DNA from: Salirhabdus euzebyi
GTDB lineage: Bacteria > Bacillota > Bacilli > Bacillales > Alkalibacillaceae
Length of the DNA stretch: 64,000 nt
Reading direction: 5' to 3'
NCBI RefSeq assembly: GCF_014207435.1
Contig: NZ_JACHGH010000004.1
Span: forward strand, 248,001-312,000
In this document: piece after piece, positions 50,763 to 58,981 of the stretch
Position numbering within the stretch: the first letter of the stretch is position 1
Layout: every line of letters begins with the position of its first letter
Position numbers and translations under genes: made by a program
The notes under the pieces: model-generated
Told to the model about the DNA's origin: nothing
Database searches by the model: none
What the model saw: the letters and a program-made list of their open reading frames with translations, nothing else

Positions 50763-51008
50763 ATGAATATGCATCAATATCCAACATATCCGCAAGTAGG
50801 TATGTATAGAAATCAAGCAAATCAAAGAATAGCACCATTTGGAGCACCGTTTTTAGGTGGACCATTTTTAGGAGGCGTTTTAGGTGGGGTGCTAGGTAGT
50901 GCCATCGCTGCCCCTGCATTTGGCCCAAGACCATTTTACGGTCCAAGACCATTCTACGGACCTAGACCGTTCTATGGTGGTTTCGGATACCCAGGTTATT
51001 TCTGGTAA
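50763..51008 (+). CDS. Glycine/proline/tyrosine-rich small protein with GPRPFY repeats
   Basis: 81-residue protein. After MNMHQYPTYPQVGMY it has a Gly-rich hydrophobic part (FLGGPFLGGVLGGVLGSAI), then three tandem GPRPFY units and a GGFGYPGYFW end. Low-complexity proteins of this kind are common in the spore coat and as small membrane proteins of Bacillaceae. ATG 50763 follows AGGAAGGAGG; the open frame reaching back to 50667 is not supported. Function unknown; a spore role is a guess. Confidence 0.72.
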   Translation: MNMHQYPTYPQVGMYRNQANQRIAPFGAPFLGGPFLGGVLGGVLGSAIAAPAFGPRPFYGPRPFYGPRPFYGGFGYPGYFW

Positions 51009-51086
51009 AAGACCATTTATATGTTTATTTGTGGGCAGGATATATGTTAATATATTCCTGCCTATTTATTATGGGTGGAAAGGATA

Positions 51087-52067
51087 ATGCAGATGCTCAG
51101 GAAATGGATATACATACTTCTTATTCTAATAATGTTTAGTGCATTAGTTGCTTGTAATAAGGAAGAAGTAAAAGACAATGAGCAAGAAGAAGACATAGTA
51201 GAGGTGGAGCCACAACCGGAACCTGAACAAGAAGAGCAAGAGGGAAGCGGAGGCTTTCTCTGGAAAACAACACATAACGATATAACGGTTTATATGCTAG
51301 GTTCCGTTCACGTTGCAACAAGAGACTTTTACCCATTACATGCCGATATTGAAGAAGCATTTGAACAATCCGATTATGTAGCTGTGGAAGCGGATATTCT
51401 TGCTATTGATCCTCTAGAGTCACAAGCACTGATGGATGAAATGGCGATGTATACAGATGGAACTACTCTCGCTGATCATATCCCAGCGGAACTGTATGCA
51501 GAGCTTCAAACATATCTAGAACAATATGGGATTCCTATGGAAACGGTAGATTCATACGAGCCTTGGTTTGTTTATATGCTGCTAGATAGCTTACGAATTT
51601 TAAAATTTGGCTATAATGCGGAACTTGGAATTGATCAACACTTTCTGGAAGCAGCAGTAGAAACAGAAAAAGAAATTATTGAACTAGAAAGTGTAGAATT
51701 TCAAATGAGCATGTTTGACAGCTTTCCGATAGAAGTTCAGCAATATTTAGTAGAATCCTCTTTAGATGAAGCTAGTAACGCCAAAGACGAAATGGATAAA
51801 ATGCTAACATTATGGAAAAATGGTGAGGAAGAAGCATTAGAAGAAATGATTCTCGCCACGGATAATCAAACAGAGGAAGAAAAGATTTTTACAACAGCGC
51901 TTTTAGATGACCGTAACGTAGGCATGACAGATAAAATTGAAGGGTTTTTAAATGGTGAAGGAAACGAACAATACTTTGTAATTGTCGGAGCAGCCCATTA
52001 TTTTGGTGAAAAAGGCATTCTTCAACTATTAGAAGATCGTGGTTATACAGTAGAAAAAGAATTGTAA
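51087..52067 (+). CDS. TraB/GumN family lipoprotein
   Basis: 326-residue secreted lipoprotein: signal peptide with lipobox LVAC near residue 20, a short acidic Glu/Pro linker, then a TraB/GumN domain from about 55 (FLWKTTHNDITVYMLGSVHVAT, VAVEADI, GIDQHFLEAA, ELESVEFQMSMFDS, FVIVGAAHYFGEKGI). The two spaced GxxH-type motifs (GSVHV and GAAHYFGEKG) are the presumed metal sites of this family of uncertain enzymology. Candidate starts are ATG 51087 or 51093. Followed by a terminator. Confidence 0.85.
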   Translation: MQMLRKWIYILLILIMFSALVACNKEEVKDNEQEEDIVEVEPQPEPEQEEQEGSGGFLWKTTHNDITVYMLGSVHVATRDFYPLHADIEEAFEQSDYVAVEADILAIDPLESQALMDEMAMYTDGTTLADHIPAELYAELQTYLEQYGIPMETVDSYEPWFVYMLLDSLRILKFGYNAELGIDQHFLEAAVETEKEIIELESVEFQMSMFDSFPIEVQQYLVESSLDEASNAKDEMDKMLTLWKNGEEEALEEMILATDNQTEEEKIFTTALLDDRNVGMTDKIEGFLNGEGNEQYFVIVGAAHYFGEKGILQLLEDRGYTVEKEL

Positions 52068-52076
52068 GAGATCAAA

Positions 52077-52131
52077 TAAGACCCTATACTTTCGGCTATT
52101 TTTCAGAAAGCGTAGGGTCTTACTTTTTTGC
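52077..52131 (+). terminator. Intrinsic terminator of the GumN-like gene
   Basis: AAGACCCTA / TAGGGTCTT outer stem with inner CTTTC / GAAAG, then ACTTTTTT. Confidence 0.88.
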
Positions 52132-52218
52132 TAAGTTTTGTATGCTGATCAATTATCGTATCCTCCATTCAAGATTATTTTGTACATCGAATAGGTCATA
52201 GGATTAGTGTAAGTTGGA

Positions 52219-52266
52219 TTACTTTTTACGATTATCGATCATAACTTCCATTTCAAAAATGTTCAT
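52219..52266 (-). CDS. Tiny peptide gene 2 (15 codons plus stop)
   Basis: Encodes MNIFEMEVMIDNRKK. The ATG at 52266 is seven bases after GAGGTGG on the minus strand. It shares the FEME segment and a basic end with the neighbouring peptide. The ORF is very short, so support comes from the ribosome binding site and the similarity between the two peptides. Confidence 0.45.
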   Translation of the reverse strand: MNIFEMEVMIDNRKK

Positions 52267-52304
52267 TTCATGTCCACCTCATTTCCATTAGATTTTTACT
52301 TACC

Positions 52305-52355
52305 TTACTTCGGTCGGCGTTCTTGGATTATTTGTTCCATTTCAAAATGATTCAA
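52305..52355 (-). CDS. Tiny peptide gene 1 (16 codons plus stop)
   Basis: Encodes (M)NHFEMEQIIQERRPK from TTG 52355, five bases after GAGAGGTG. It lies 38 bases upstream of the second tiny gene on the same strand. Both lie in the otherwise empty 470-bp interval between GumN-like and hemolysin-III genes. Confidence 0.45.
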   Translation of the reverse strand: MNHFEMEQIIQERRPK

Positions 52356-52565
52356 GCCGATCACCTCTCTTTTTCTTTTGTTAGTTATAGTATATCCATG
52401 ACGGACTCTCACAATAACGGTAGCAAGCATGAACTTTATTCGGTCTAAAGGCTGATTTTGTTGTCAGACTAGGGTGTAGAGGTGTTTCTGTGGTGAATGG
52501 TGTCCGTGTGAGGTGGATTTTAATGAGTCTAGATTGAATGATGGAGAGAAAGAAACGTGAAAAGA

Positions 52566-52597
52566 AAAATCCCCTCCTCATAAAGAGAAGGGGATTA
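52566..52597 (-). terminator. Intrinsic terminator of the hemolysin-III gene
   Basis: On the minus strand AATCCCCTTCTC / GAGGAGGGGATT stem followed by TTTCTTTT. Confidence 0.82.
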
Positions 52598-52598
52598 T

Positions 52599-53237
52599 CT
52601 ATGGTAATAAATTTAACATACAGAAAAAGTGAACGGTCGATCCCGCCAGAACAAATAAATGCCATACTGCATGATGATGTTTAAAACCTCTCCATACATA
52701 AAAGATAGAACCTACCGTATAGATAACACCACCGATTATGAGGAGTATCAGACTCGTTGCATCAATTTTAGTAACGAGTGGCTCCCAAGCAAAAACAATC
52801 ATCCAGCCCATCACGACATAAAGGACTGTCGACGTAACCAAATACTTTTTCACAAAAAAGATTTTAAAAACAGTTCCACCAATTGCAAGACCCCACACAA
52901 TGCCGAACAAGGTCCATCCTAACCAACCCTGTACAACGAGCAGCATAATCGGTGTATACGACCCTGCTATAAACAGATATATGGAGGAATGATCAAAAAT
53001 TTCTAAAATATCCTTCGCCTTCCCAGCGGGCAGAGCATGTAGTAACGTTGAAGAAAAATACAAAATGACCATACTAACACCAAAAATAGTCAAACTAACA
53101 AGATGCCAAACTGTTCCTTCTGAAGCGGAAAAAACCACTAATAAGACTAGTGCCGCAATACTTAAAACTGCTCCAATTCCGTGGGTAATAGAGTTTGAAA
53201 TTTCTTCCGCCTTCGTAAATGTATGTGTTGTTGCCAT
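52599..53237 (-). CDS. Hemolysin III/PAQR family membrane protein (YqfA/TrhA-like)
   Basis: 212-residue seven-helix membrane protein of the PAQR/hemolysin III family. Conserved motifs: EEISNSITHGIGA near 10-22, YFSSTLLHALP, the HSSIYLFIAGSYTPI segment near 83-97, and the C-terminal HHHAVWHLFVLAGSTVHF with the metal-binding His set. The family in bacteria (TrhA) is linked to membrane-energy or fluidity control. ATG 53237 follows AAGGAAGTGG. A CATAATCTC / ATGAGGTTATG palindrome at 53265-53290 lies just upstream. Confidence 0.9.
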   Translation of the reverse strand: MATTHTFTKAEEISNSITHGIGAVLSIAALVLLVVFSASEGTVWHLVSLTIFGVSMVILYFSSTLLHALPAGKAKDILEIFDHSSIYLFIAGSYTPIMLLVVQGWLGWTLFGIVWGLAIGGTVFKIFFVKKYLVTSTVLYVVMGWMIVFAWEPLVTKIDATSLILLIIGGVIYTVGSIFYVWRGFKHHHAVWHLFVLAGSTVHFFCMLNLLP

Positions 53238-53319
53238 TAAAGTCCACTTCCTTTGCAATAAAAAAACATAACCTCATTATAGAGATTATGTGGGGAGAAT
53301 ACTATATTACAAATGTCAT

Positions 53320-54228
53320 TTATTTTATGAGTTTAGATGTGTATGTACCGTATTCTGAGGTATTATCACCGATTTCTCCAGGTGTGACGAGTTGAATAAA
53401 TTCACCTTCTATTGCATGACCAGAATATTCACCGGTAATTTTAAACGCTGCAAATCCAATGACTTTTACTAATTTATTTTCATCATCAATAGGCTCCACA
53501 ACAGGGACATAGACAATTTGACCTTCCCTAAATTCAACAGCTTTTTGGACATTATTACTAACACTTCCCTCTCCTTCTTGGACATGGAGGGTGTCGCCAA
53601 TTTCTATAGGTGAAGGGGAACCTTCTATTATATAATCGGCTAATGCACTATTACCACTATTAGGTGGGGTTGGATCAATGTGAGAAAAATCTAAGAAATT
53701 GTACCATCCATTTACACCAGATCCAGGCTGGTCATTAAGTTCCCAAGTGGAACCATATGTAAGTTCTTGGTTTAACTCAATACCAATTGGGACAACTAAA
53801 CCTTCACCAACTCTATTTAATTGACCTATTTTTGCTTGTGCCTCTGCCTTGACGGTAGATAAATCCAATCCAAGTATAGACATTAGTAGGAGAGAAACCT
53901 TTTCTTCACCGTCAACTTTTATGACATTACTTTCATCAGGAAAAGTAGCAAGATATGATATTTTACTATTTGTATAATTCGTATGTGCTAATTTTTCGGC
54001 TTTGTCTTTAGATCCAGAGTAATTGTATGTGTTATTTGTAGTCATTCCCTCAACCATCATATCTGCTCCCGCAAGTGCTCCTGCATCTACTGCTTTTTGG
54101 AGCTGGGACTTTGCCAAATAGAGTCTTCCTCCATCAATAACTAAACCAGCCAAGCCTACTAACACCACAAGCATAATAACAACAAGAACGATTGATTGAC
54201 CCTTTTCGTTCGAAAAGAATTTCTGCAT
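53320..54228 (-). CDS. TadG-like pilus assembly/secreted protein, divergent copy
   Basis: 302-residue protein. The N-terminus NEKGQSIVLVVIMLVVLVGLAGLVIDGGRLYLAKSQLQKAVDAGALAGAD is the TadG/TadE-like prepilin-type segment with a predicted cleavage after Gly in EKG-QSIV. The rest is extracellular and unknown, with no von Willebrand domain recognised. It is similar at the N-terminus to the plus-strand TadG at 57372. It stands apart from the tad operon on the opposite strand. Confidence 0.82.
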   Translation of the reverse strand: MQKFFSNEKGQSIVLVVIMLVVLVGLAGLVIDGGRLYLAKSQLQKAVDAGALAGADMMVEGMTTNNTYNYSGSKDKAEKLAHTNYTNSKISYLATFPDESNVIKVDGEEKVSLLLMSILGLDLSTVKAEAQAKIGQLNRVGEGLVVPIGIELNQELTYGSTWELNDQPGSGVNGWYNFLDFSHIDPTPPNSGNSALADYIIEGSPSPIEIGDTLHVQEGEGSVSNNVQKAVEFREGQIVYVPVVEPIDDENKLVKVIGFAAFKITGEYSGHAIEGEFIQLVTPGEIGDNTSEYGTYTSKLIK

Positions 54229-54343
54229 GCACGTTTTCCCCCTATTTATTTAAGAATATTTTAAAAATGTATATCTAAAAAATTCCAAATTTATGATATA
54301 GTATATGGGTACGTTATAGAGAACGTTTTTGTGGGGGGATTTT

Positions 54344-55639
54344 ATGGTTAAGTGGTTTATGATTTTATTTCCTTTTATGATTTTTCCTTTCGCTTCTGAA
54401 GAATTTACGGATGTTCCAAAGTTAATTTACCTTATATTGTTTGTTTGTATTGTTTGGGCATTATTAGGCAAAAAAAGAGAATGGTGGACTCAAAATATAC
54501 AAGTGCCGATTACAAGAGTGGATTTTTTGATTGCCTTATTTTTCTTACTAATTTTTATTTCTACAATAACTTCAGTAAATCCGTTTATCGCTGTGTTTGG
54601 AATGGTTGATCGTTTTGAAGGAATGATCGCTTGGATTATTTATTTAAGTATTTTTATTTTTTCCTTTCGATTAGTCAAAGTGAATGAAGTAGAGAAACTG
54701 ATGAAGGGAATAGTAGTTGTTGGAATACTTGTAGGGATATATGCGATATTTCAGCATTATGGATTAGACTTATTAGCAACAGAGAAAAAGGTGTACCCAG
54801 TAAGAAGTGCAGGGCTATTTAAAAATCCGAATTTTTTTGGTTCTTATCTTGTGATTGTTACTATGTTTGTAGTGCCCTTTTATTTAAGTGCTAACAACAT
54901 AAAAAATCGGACATATTACCTTACTGCAATTTCTCTACTTACAATTGCGGCTCTCTTTTCCATGACACGTAGTTCTTGGATCGGTATTTTTTTAGGAATA
55001 GCTTTTTTAACTTTGTTCTTGATTATGAAAAGAAAGCATTTGTGGAAAAGATGGACATTATTAGTTGGCGTGTTAATAGTAACTGTTCTAATAGTCGATA
55101 AAATGGAGAACGGAACAATCTTAAGTAGAGCTGGTCATACGTTACAGGAATCACAAAATTTACTTACTGGTGAAGGGGACGGCAGTGAGGGAACGCATCG
55201 CTTTTTTATATGGGAAAAAACATTACCTTTTGTAAAAGAATATTTTTGGTTAGGTTCTGGACCTGATACGTTGTATTATTCCGTTTTTTTACCAGAGCAA
55301 GAGGATTTTGAAGTCGTCTTTGGGACAGAACAATACGTCGATAAAGCACATAATGAATACTTACATATGGCTGTTACTATGGGTGTTCCGGCACTAATTA
55401 TGTATTTATTAATTGTATTTACTGTATTGTTTCAGGCGTTTAAATCTTTAAAACATGTTAATGGAAGGGAGCTATTTCTACATTATGGTTTGATAGCAGC
55501 AATCATCGGCTATATCATTCAAGCTTTCTTTAATATAAGTGTCATATCAGTTGCCCCATTTTTCTGGTGTTTGCTTGGCATAACATATGGCTTATCTTTT
55601 CGTTACATAGTAAAAGGTGACAAACCCCCTATTTCTTAA
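54344..55639 (+). CDS. O-antigen ligase/polymerase family membrane protein next to the tad operon
   Basis: 431-residue polytopic protein of the WaaL/Wzy/PglL superfamily: about eleven helices, LFKNPNFFGSYLV motif near 153-165, EGTHRFFIWEKTLPFVKEYFWLGSGPDTLYY loop and KAHNEYLHMAVTMGVPALIMYL with the conserved HNE. It is separate from the capsule locus and lies between two TadG-type genes and the pilin, so it may be an O-linked oligosaccharyltransferase acting on pilus proteins. ATG 54344 follows GGGGGGA. Confidence 0.83.
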   Translation: MVKWFMILFPFMIFPFASEEFTDVPKLIYLILFVCIVWALLGKKREWWTQNIQVPITRVDFLIALFFLLIFISTITSVNPFIAVFGMVDRFEGMIAWIIYLSIFIFSFRLVKVNEVEKLMKGIVVVGILVGIYAIFQHYGLDLLATEKKVYPVRSAGLFKNPNFFGSYLVIVTMFVVPFYLSANNIKNRTYYLTAISLLTIAALFSMTRSSWIGIFLGIAFLTLFLIMKRKHLWKRWTLLVGVLIVTVLIVDKMENGTILSRAGHTLQESQNLLTGEGDGSEGTHRFFIWEKTLPFVKEYFWLGSGPDTLYYSVFLPEQEDFEVVFGTEQYVDKAHNEYLHMAVTMGVPALIMYLLIVFTVLFQAFKSLKHVNGRELFLHYGLIAAIIGYIIQAFFNISVISVAPFFWCLLGITYGLSFRYIVKGDKPPIS

Positions 55640-55656
55640 AATAGGGGGTTTGTTTG
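55618..55656. terminator. Bidirectional intrinsic terminator
   Basis: ACAAACCCCCTATTT / AAATAGGGGGTTTGT stem with CTTA loop, overlapping the O-antigen ligase-like gene's end, T-run after it on both strands. Confidence 0.88.
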
Positions 55657-55659
55657 TGG

Positions 55660-55986
55660 TTACATAAAATTCAAACGTTGCCCTTTATCAATTTTGTATT
55701 TTTGGATGGATCCAACCGGTAATTCAAGTGTAGAATAGGCCTCTTTAACAGGTGGGATGATCCTCCATGGTTTTACGTCTGCTTTTATAAAGACGACTTC
55801 TTTGTTCTTATCTAACATCACGACGTCTATCGGAAATTTCATAAAACACATATGAATAGAATTGCAAGGCTCAATATGAAGTCCCTCTCCAACTAACTCT
55901 TTCTTAAACATTAACCCGCGAACTCGCTTAAAGAACGTATCAGCAATATCTATTCTTAGTTGTGTTTGAAGTTGATTATTAATCAT
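55660..55986 (-). CDS. DUF192/UPF0127 family protein
   Basis: 108-residue protein of the DUF192 family, RVRGLMFKKELVGEGLHIEPCNSIHMCFMKFPIDVVMLDKNKEVV being the family core. Members are often encoded in or near tad loci. ATG 55986 follows GGGGGAT; a longer open frame reaching 56178 has no site and unlikely composition. Function unknown. Confidence 0.85.
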   Translation of the reverse strand: MINNQLQTQLRIDIADTFFKRVRGLMFKKELVGEGLHIEPCNSIHMCFMKFPIDVVMLDKNKEVVFIKADVKPWRIIPPVKEAYSTLELPVGSIQKYKIDKGQRLNFM

Positions 55987-56088
55987 TTTTAGATCCCCCT
56001 TTTGTTCATTATATAAGACAATAAAATTCTTTATAAAAAACGAAATTGTAAGAAAAAAGGAGTTATTAGCAGAAAATGAAGGAAAATA

Positions 56089-56176
56089 GTTCTTTTTTAC
56101 GAACAAATGAACAAATTTGAAGGTTTTAATTTCTATATAACTAACATAAAATAACGATAAGTTCTTTATATAGAAC
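56089..56176. promoter_or_regulatory. Two GTTC-N8-GAAC inverted repeats upstream of the Flp pilin
   Basis: GTTCTTTTTTACGAAC at 56089-56104 and GTTCTTTATATAGAAC at 56161-56176, 72 bp apart start to start. Identical half-sites and spacing suggest a dimeric regulator. The downstream one ends 36 bp before the pilin start. Confidence 0.45.
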
Positions 56177-56211
56177 AAAATAAAAATTAGGTTACATAGG
56201 AGGAATGGGAA

Positions 56212-56409
56212 ATGTTAAGAGTTTTTAAGAGGTTGTGGAAGGAAGAGGAAGGGCAGGCGTTGACGGAGTATGGTTTGATTATTGCATTAGTTGCTTTAGT
56301 TGTAATAGGACTCTTATATGCTTTAGGGGGACAGATCGGTACAATCTTCACTGAAATTAAAGATGGTCTAGCAAATAAAAATGGAACAACAAGCCCTTCT
56401 GGTGGTTGA
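56212..56409 (+). CDS. flp: Flp-type type IVb pilin
   Basis: 65-residue pilin. The class IVb processing motif is EEEG-QALTEYGLIIALVALVVIG, with cleavage after Gly, then Glu5-Tyr6, followed by one hydrophobic helix. After processing it would be about 50 residues, the normal Flp size. It is the first gene of the tad operon, after ATAGGAGGAATGGG. The C-terminal GTTSPSGG is Ser/Thr-rich and a possible glycosylation site. Confidence 0.93.
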   Translation: MLRVFKRLWKEEEGQALTEYGLIIALVALVVIGLLYALGGQIGTIFTEIKDGLANKNGTTSPSGG

Positions 56410-56474
56410 TTCTTTTATACCTTACCCTGCTTTCTTAATGGGAAGCAGGGTTTTTCATAAGGAGATAGGATATT

Positions 56475-56981
56475 ATGGATTATATTATTTTAATAATTTT
56501 GGTTCTTTGTGTTGCTACAGATATTAAGTACAGAAAAATATTGAACATAGTAACTATTCCAGCTTTAGTACTAGGATTAACATTTCATGTGGTTATAGGT
56601 GGTCTTGATGGTCTTTTTTTTAGTTTAAAAGGTTTACTTGTAGGATTTGGGGTTTTTTTCATTCCTTTTGCAATGGGAGGAATAGGTGCTGGAGATGTAA
56701 AGTTAATGACAGCTATTGGATCAATTAAAGGAGCAGCATTTACATTTAGTACCTTTTTATACGCTGCAGCAATAGGGGGGTTAATAGCGCTTTTTATCAT
56801 TATGAAAAGAAAACACTTTTTTCAGTTTTTAAATAGATTCTTTTTATCTTTTATGTTTTTAAAAGGAAACAGAGGTAGTATTCAGTTCGTTGATAAGTCA
56901 GATCTGGCTCCAGGGTTTCCTTATGGAGTAGCTATTGCTGCCGGTGTTTTATGTACATATATATGGGGTGGAATACTATGA
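56475..56981 (+). CDS. tadV: Prepilin peptidase, TadV/CpaA-type (A24)
   Basis: 168-residue membrane aspartyl protease that cleaves Flp and pseudopilins. The first catalytic Asp is in LCVATDIKYRKI (residues 12-23) and the second in GGIGAGDVKLMTAIG. About five helices; no N-methylase domain, as usual for TadV. The stop overlaps the TadE start as ATGA. Confidence 0.92.
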   Translation: MDYIILIILVLCVATDIKYRKILNIVTIPALVLGLTFHVVIGGLDGLFFSLKGLLVGFGVFFIPFAMGGIGAGDVKLMTAIGSIKGAAFTFSTFLYAAAIGGLIALFIIMKRKHFFQFLNRFFLSFMFLKGNRGSIQFVDKSDLAPGFPYGVAIAAGVLCTYIWGGIL

Positions 56982-57370
56982 AATCAGAAAAGGGGCAATC
57001 GCTTGTTGAAACAGCGTTGGTGTTGCCTGTTTTGCTATTAATTTTATTTGGTATAACGGACTTTGGTCGGATTTTTCATGTATATTTAACACTTGATCAT
57101 GCTGGAAGAGAGGCAGCAAGAGTAGCTACTATAGGTTACAACGAAGATGACATCGAAGATAGAGCTGTGGAAGTGGCTGCAGCAAACAGTATTACTTTAG
57201 ACCCAAGCACAAATATCAATATTACTCCTGAAGATGAAGCTATTGGTTTAGTTAGTGGCTCTAATGTAACAATAACCCTTTCGTATTCAGTTGATTTTCT
57301 TACCCCAATCATAGGGGATATATTAAATGACTTAACGTTAAAAAATACGACGGTTATGAGGGTGGAGTAA
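56978..57370 (+). CDS. tadE: TadE-like pseudopilin
   Basis: 130-residue pseudopilin. The motif SEKG-QSLVETALVLPVLLLILFGITDFGR (about 4-31) shows the cleavage site with Glu at +5. It has the family AGREAARVAT segment near 47-56. ATG 56978 overlaps the preceding stop, so it is translated with TadV. Confidence 0.9.
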   Translation: MKSEKGQSLVETALVLPVLLLILFGITDFGRIFHVYLTLDHAGREAARVATIGYNEDDIEDRAVEVAAANSITLDPSTNINITPEDEAIGLVSGSNVTITLSYSVDFLTPIIGDILNDLTLKNTTVMRVE

Positions 57371-57371
57371 G

Positions 57372-58349
57372 ATGAAGTTGTTTAAAAGGCTATTAAAAGA
57401 ACAAGAGGGGAATGCGTTAGTTCTAGTGGCAGTTGCTCTTGTTATGCTGTTAGGGTTCACTGCTATAGTAGTAGACGGAGGAAGGTTATACATAGAGAAA
57501 AGTCAATTGCAGAAATCACTTGACGCTGCCGTATTAGGTGCTGCTCAAGAACTTAATAAATCGGAAGCAGAAGTTAAGACTGCGGCAATAAATATAGCCA
57601 AGAAGAATGGATATACCTTACCAGGTGGAGATATAACTGTTGATTTTGCAGAAAACTATGTAAAGGCAAGTCTTACGGTTAACAAAGAAATGACTTTTGC
57701 AAAGGTTATTAATTTTGACAATGCAGATGTTTATGCATCCGCTAAGGCACAATTAATCGATTTGGGATATGGGGATAGTATAGTCCCTATAATCTTACCG
57801 AGAGTTATTGCAAAAGCAGAAGATGAAGATGATACTATACATTTTGGTCATGTTGCAATGAATACATATCAATTTAATCATGGTCCGGGTAATGGGAAAT
57901 CGGGAAACTATGGGTATTTAGATACAAAGAAACTACCTGGTAAAGGAGCAAAGGAAGTAAAAGATGGAATTATGTATGGAACTACTGTTGAAGTTGGAAA
58001 AGAATACTCTTCAAAAACAGGAGTAGCATCAGGGCCTATAATTGGAAATAGTGATGAAACAGGAGCATTTAATTATCGAATAAACTTAGATAAAGGTAAA
58101 ACCAAATGTAACAGTGCGACAACTGCAGAATTAAATGATTGTGCAAGAGTAGTTGTTGTTCCAATCATTCAAACACTAGATGATCTTAAAGGATCCTCTG
58201 TTGATGTAAAAATCCTAGGTTTATTACCATTTTGGATTGACTATGTTGATGAGGATGCGAAAATTACACATGGTGTTTATGTACCACATGTATTAATTAC
58301 ACAACCTGGAGAAATGTGTAGTACATGTAAAGTCAAGCTAGTCGAATAG
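57372..58349 (+). CDS. tadG: TadG-like pilus assembly protein
   Basis: 325-residue protein starting KEQEGNALVLVAVALVMLLGFTAIVVDGGRLYIEKSQLQKSLDAAVLGAAQ, the TadG N-terminus: a membrane helix and an extracytoplasmic domain. Two cysteines are near the end (CSTCK). The Gly-Gly-Arg-Leu-Tyr element is shared with the minus-strand homologue at 53320. It lies between TadE and CpaB as in other Gram-positive tad loci. Confidence 0.88.
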   Translation: MKLFKRLLKEQEGNALVLVAVALVMLLGFTAIVVDGGRLYIEKSQLQKSLDAAVLGAAQELNKSEAEVKTAAINIAKKNGYTLPGGDITVDFAENYVKASLTVNKEMTFAKVINFDNADVYASAKAQLIDLGYGDSIVPIILPRVIAKAEDEDDTIHFGHVAMNTYQFNHGPGNGKSGNYGYLDTKKLPGKGAKEVKDGIMYGTTVEVGKEYSSKTGVASGPIIGNSDETGAFNYRINLDKGKTKCNSATTAELNDCARVVVVPIIQTLDDLKGSSVDVKILGLLPFWIDYVDEDAKITHGVYVPHVLITQPGEMCSTCKVKLVE

Positions 58350-58363
58350 AAGAGGTGATACTT

Positions 58364-58981
58364 ATGAAAACAAAACGTATATGGATATGGTCCTTAGTTT
58401 TTGGGATCCTTGCAACATTAGCACTCTATTTATTTATTAATTCTAATTATGCCAACAATCAAGTGGCACCAGCGTCAACGGAAGGTACGGAGACACAGCA
58501 AGGTCAGGATGAAAAAGAACAGGAAAATGTTGTAGAAACAGCAAGCACAAATGCTAGTGGGGAAGAAGAAGAGTTCAAAAATGAGCTTTTACCTATTGAA
58601 GATGGGAAAAGAGCCATGTCTATTAATATAGCAGGGGATGCGCAAGGTGTATCTGGTTTTATTACACCTGGTTCTTATGTTGATGTTGTAGCGAATATGG
58701 ACGTTCCAGAAGATGCGCAGGAAGGGCAACACGCCTCTACAGTTGTTATTTTGCAAAATCTTAAAGTTTTAGCTATTGCGCACGCGGCCGACACAGCCGA
58801 AGAAATGAAGCGCTATGCTCTTGCAACCCTAGAGGTTTCCCCAGAAGAAGGCTTAGCACTAGGGTTCGCAACGAAATATGACTTGTACCTCATGCTTCGT
58901 AAAGAAGGGGACAATGAGTTAGTCGAGGATCATTTGCATATTCATGAGGACGAACTTCATTCGGGAGTGTGGATAAAATGA
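58364..58981 (+). CDS. cpaB: Flp pilus assembly protein CpaB/RcpC
   Basis: 205-residue secreted protein: N-terminal membrane segment (WIWSLVFGILATLALYLFI), low-complexity Gln/Glu linker, then an SAF-like domain (LPIEDGKRAMSINIAGDAQGVSGFITPGSYVDVVAN), the C-terminal part of CpaB/RcpC, which assists pilus passage through the wall. ATG 58364 follows AGAGGTGATACTT. ATGA overlap with the next gene. Confidence 0.88.
   Translation: MKTKRIWIWSLVFGILATLALYLFINSNYANNQVAPASTEGTETQQGQDEKEQENVVETASTNASGEEEEFKNELLPIEDGKRAMSINIAGDAQGVSGFITPGSYVDVVANMDVPEDAQEGQHASTVVILQNLKVLAIAHAADTAEEMKRYALATLEVSPEEGLALGFATKYDLYLMLRKEGDNELVEDHLHIHEDELHSGVWIK

Noticed and set aside
55987-56178. Upstream extension of the DUF192 reading frame
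   Set aside because: Phe/Lys-rich composition of AT-rich non-coding DNA, no ribosome binding site, while ATG 55986 has GGGGGAT at the right distance.
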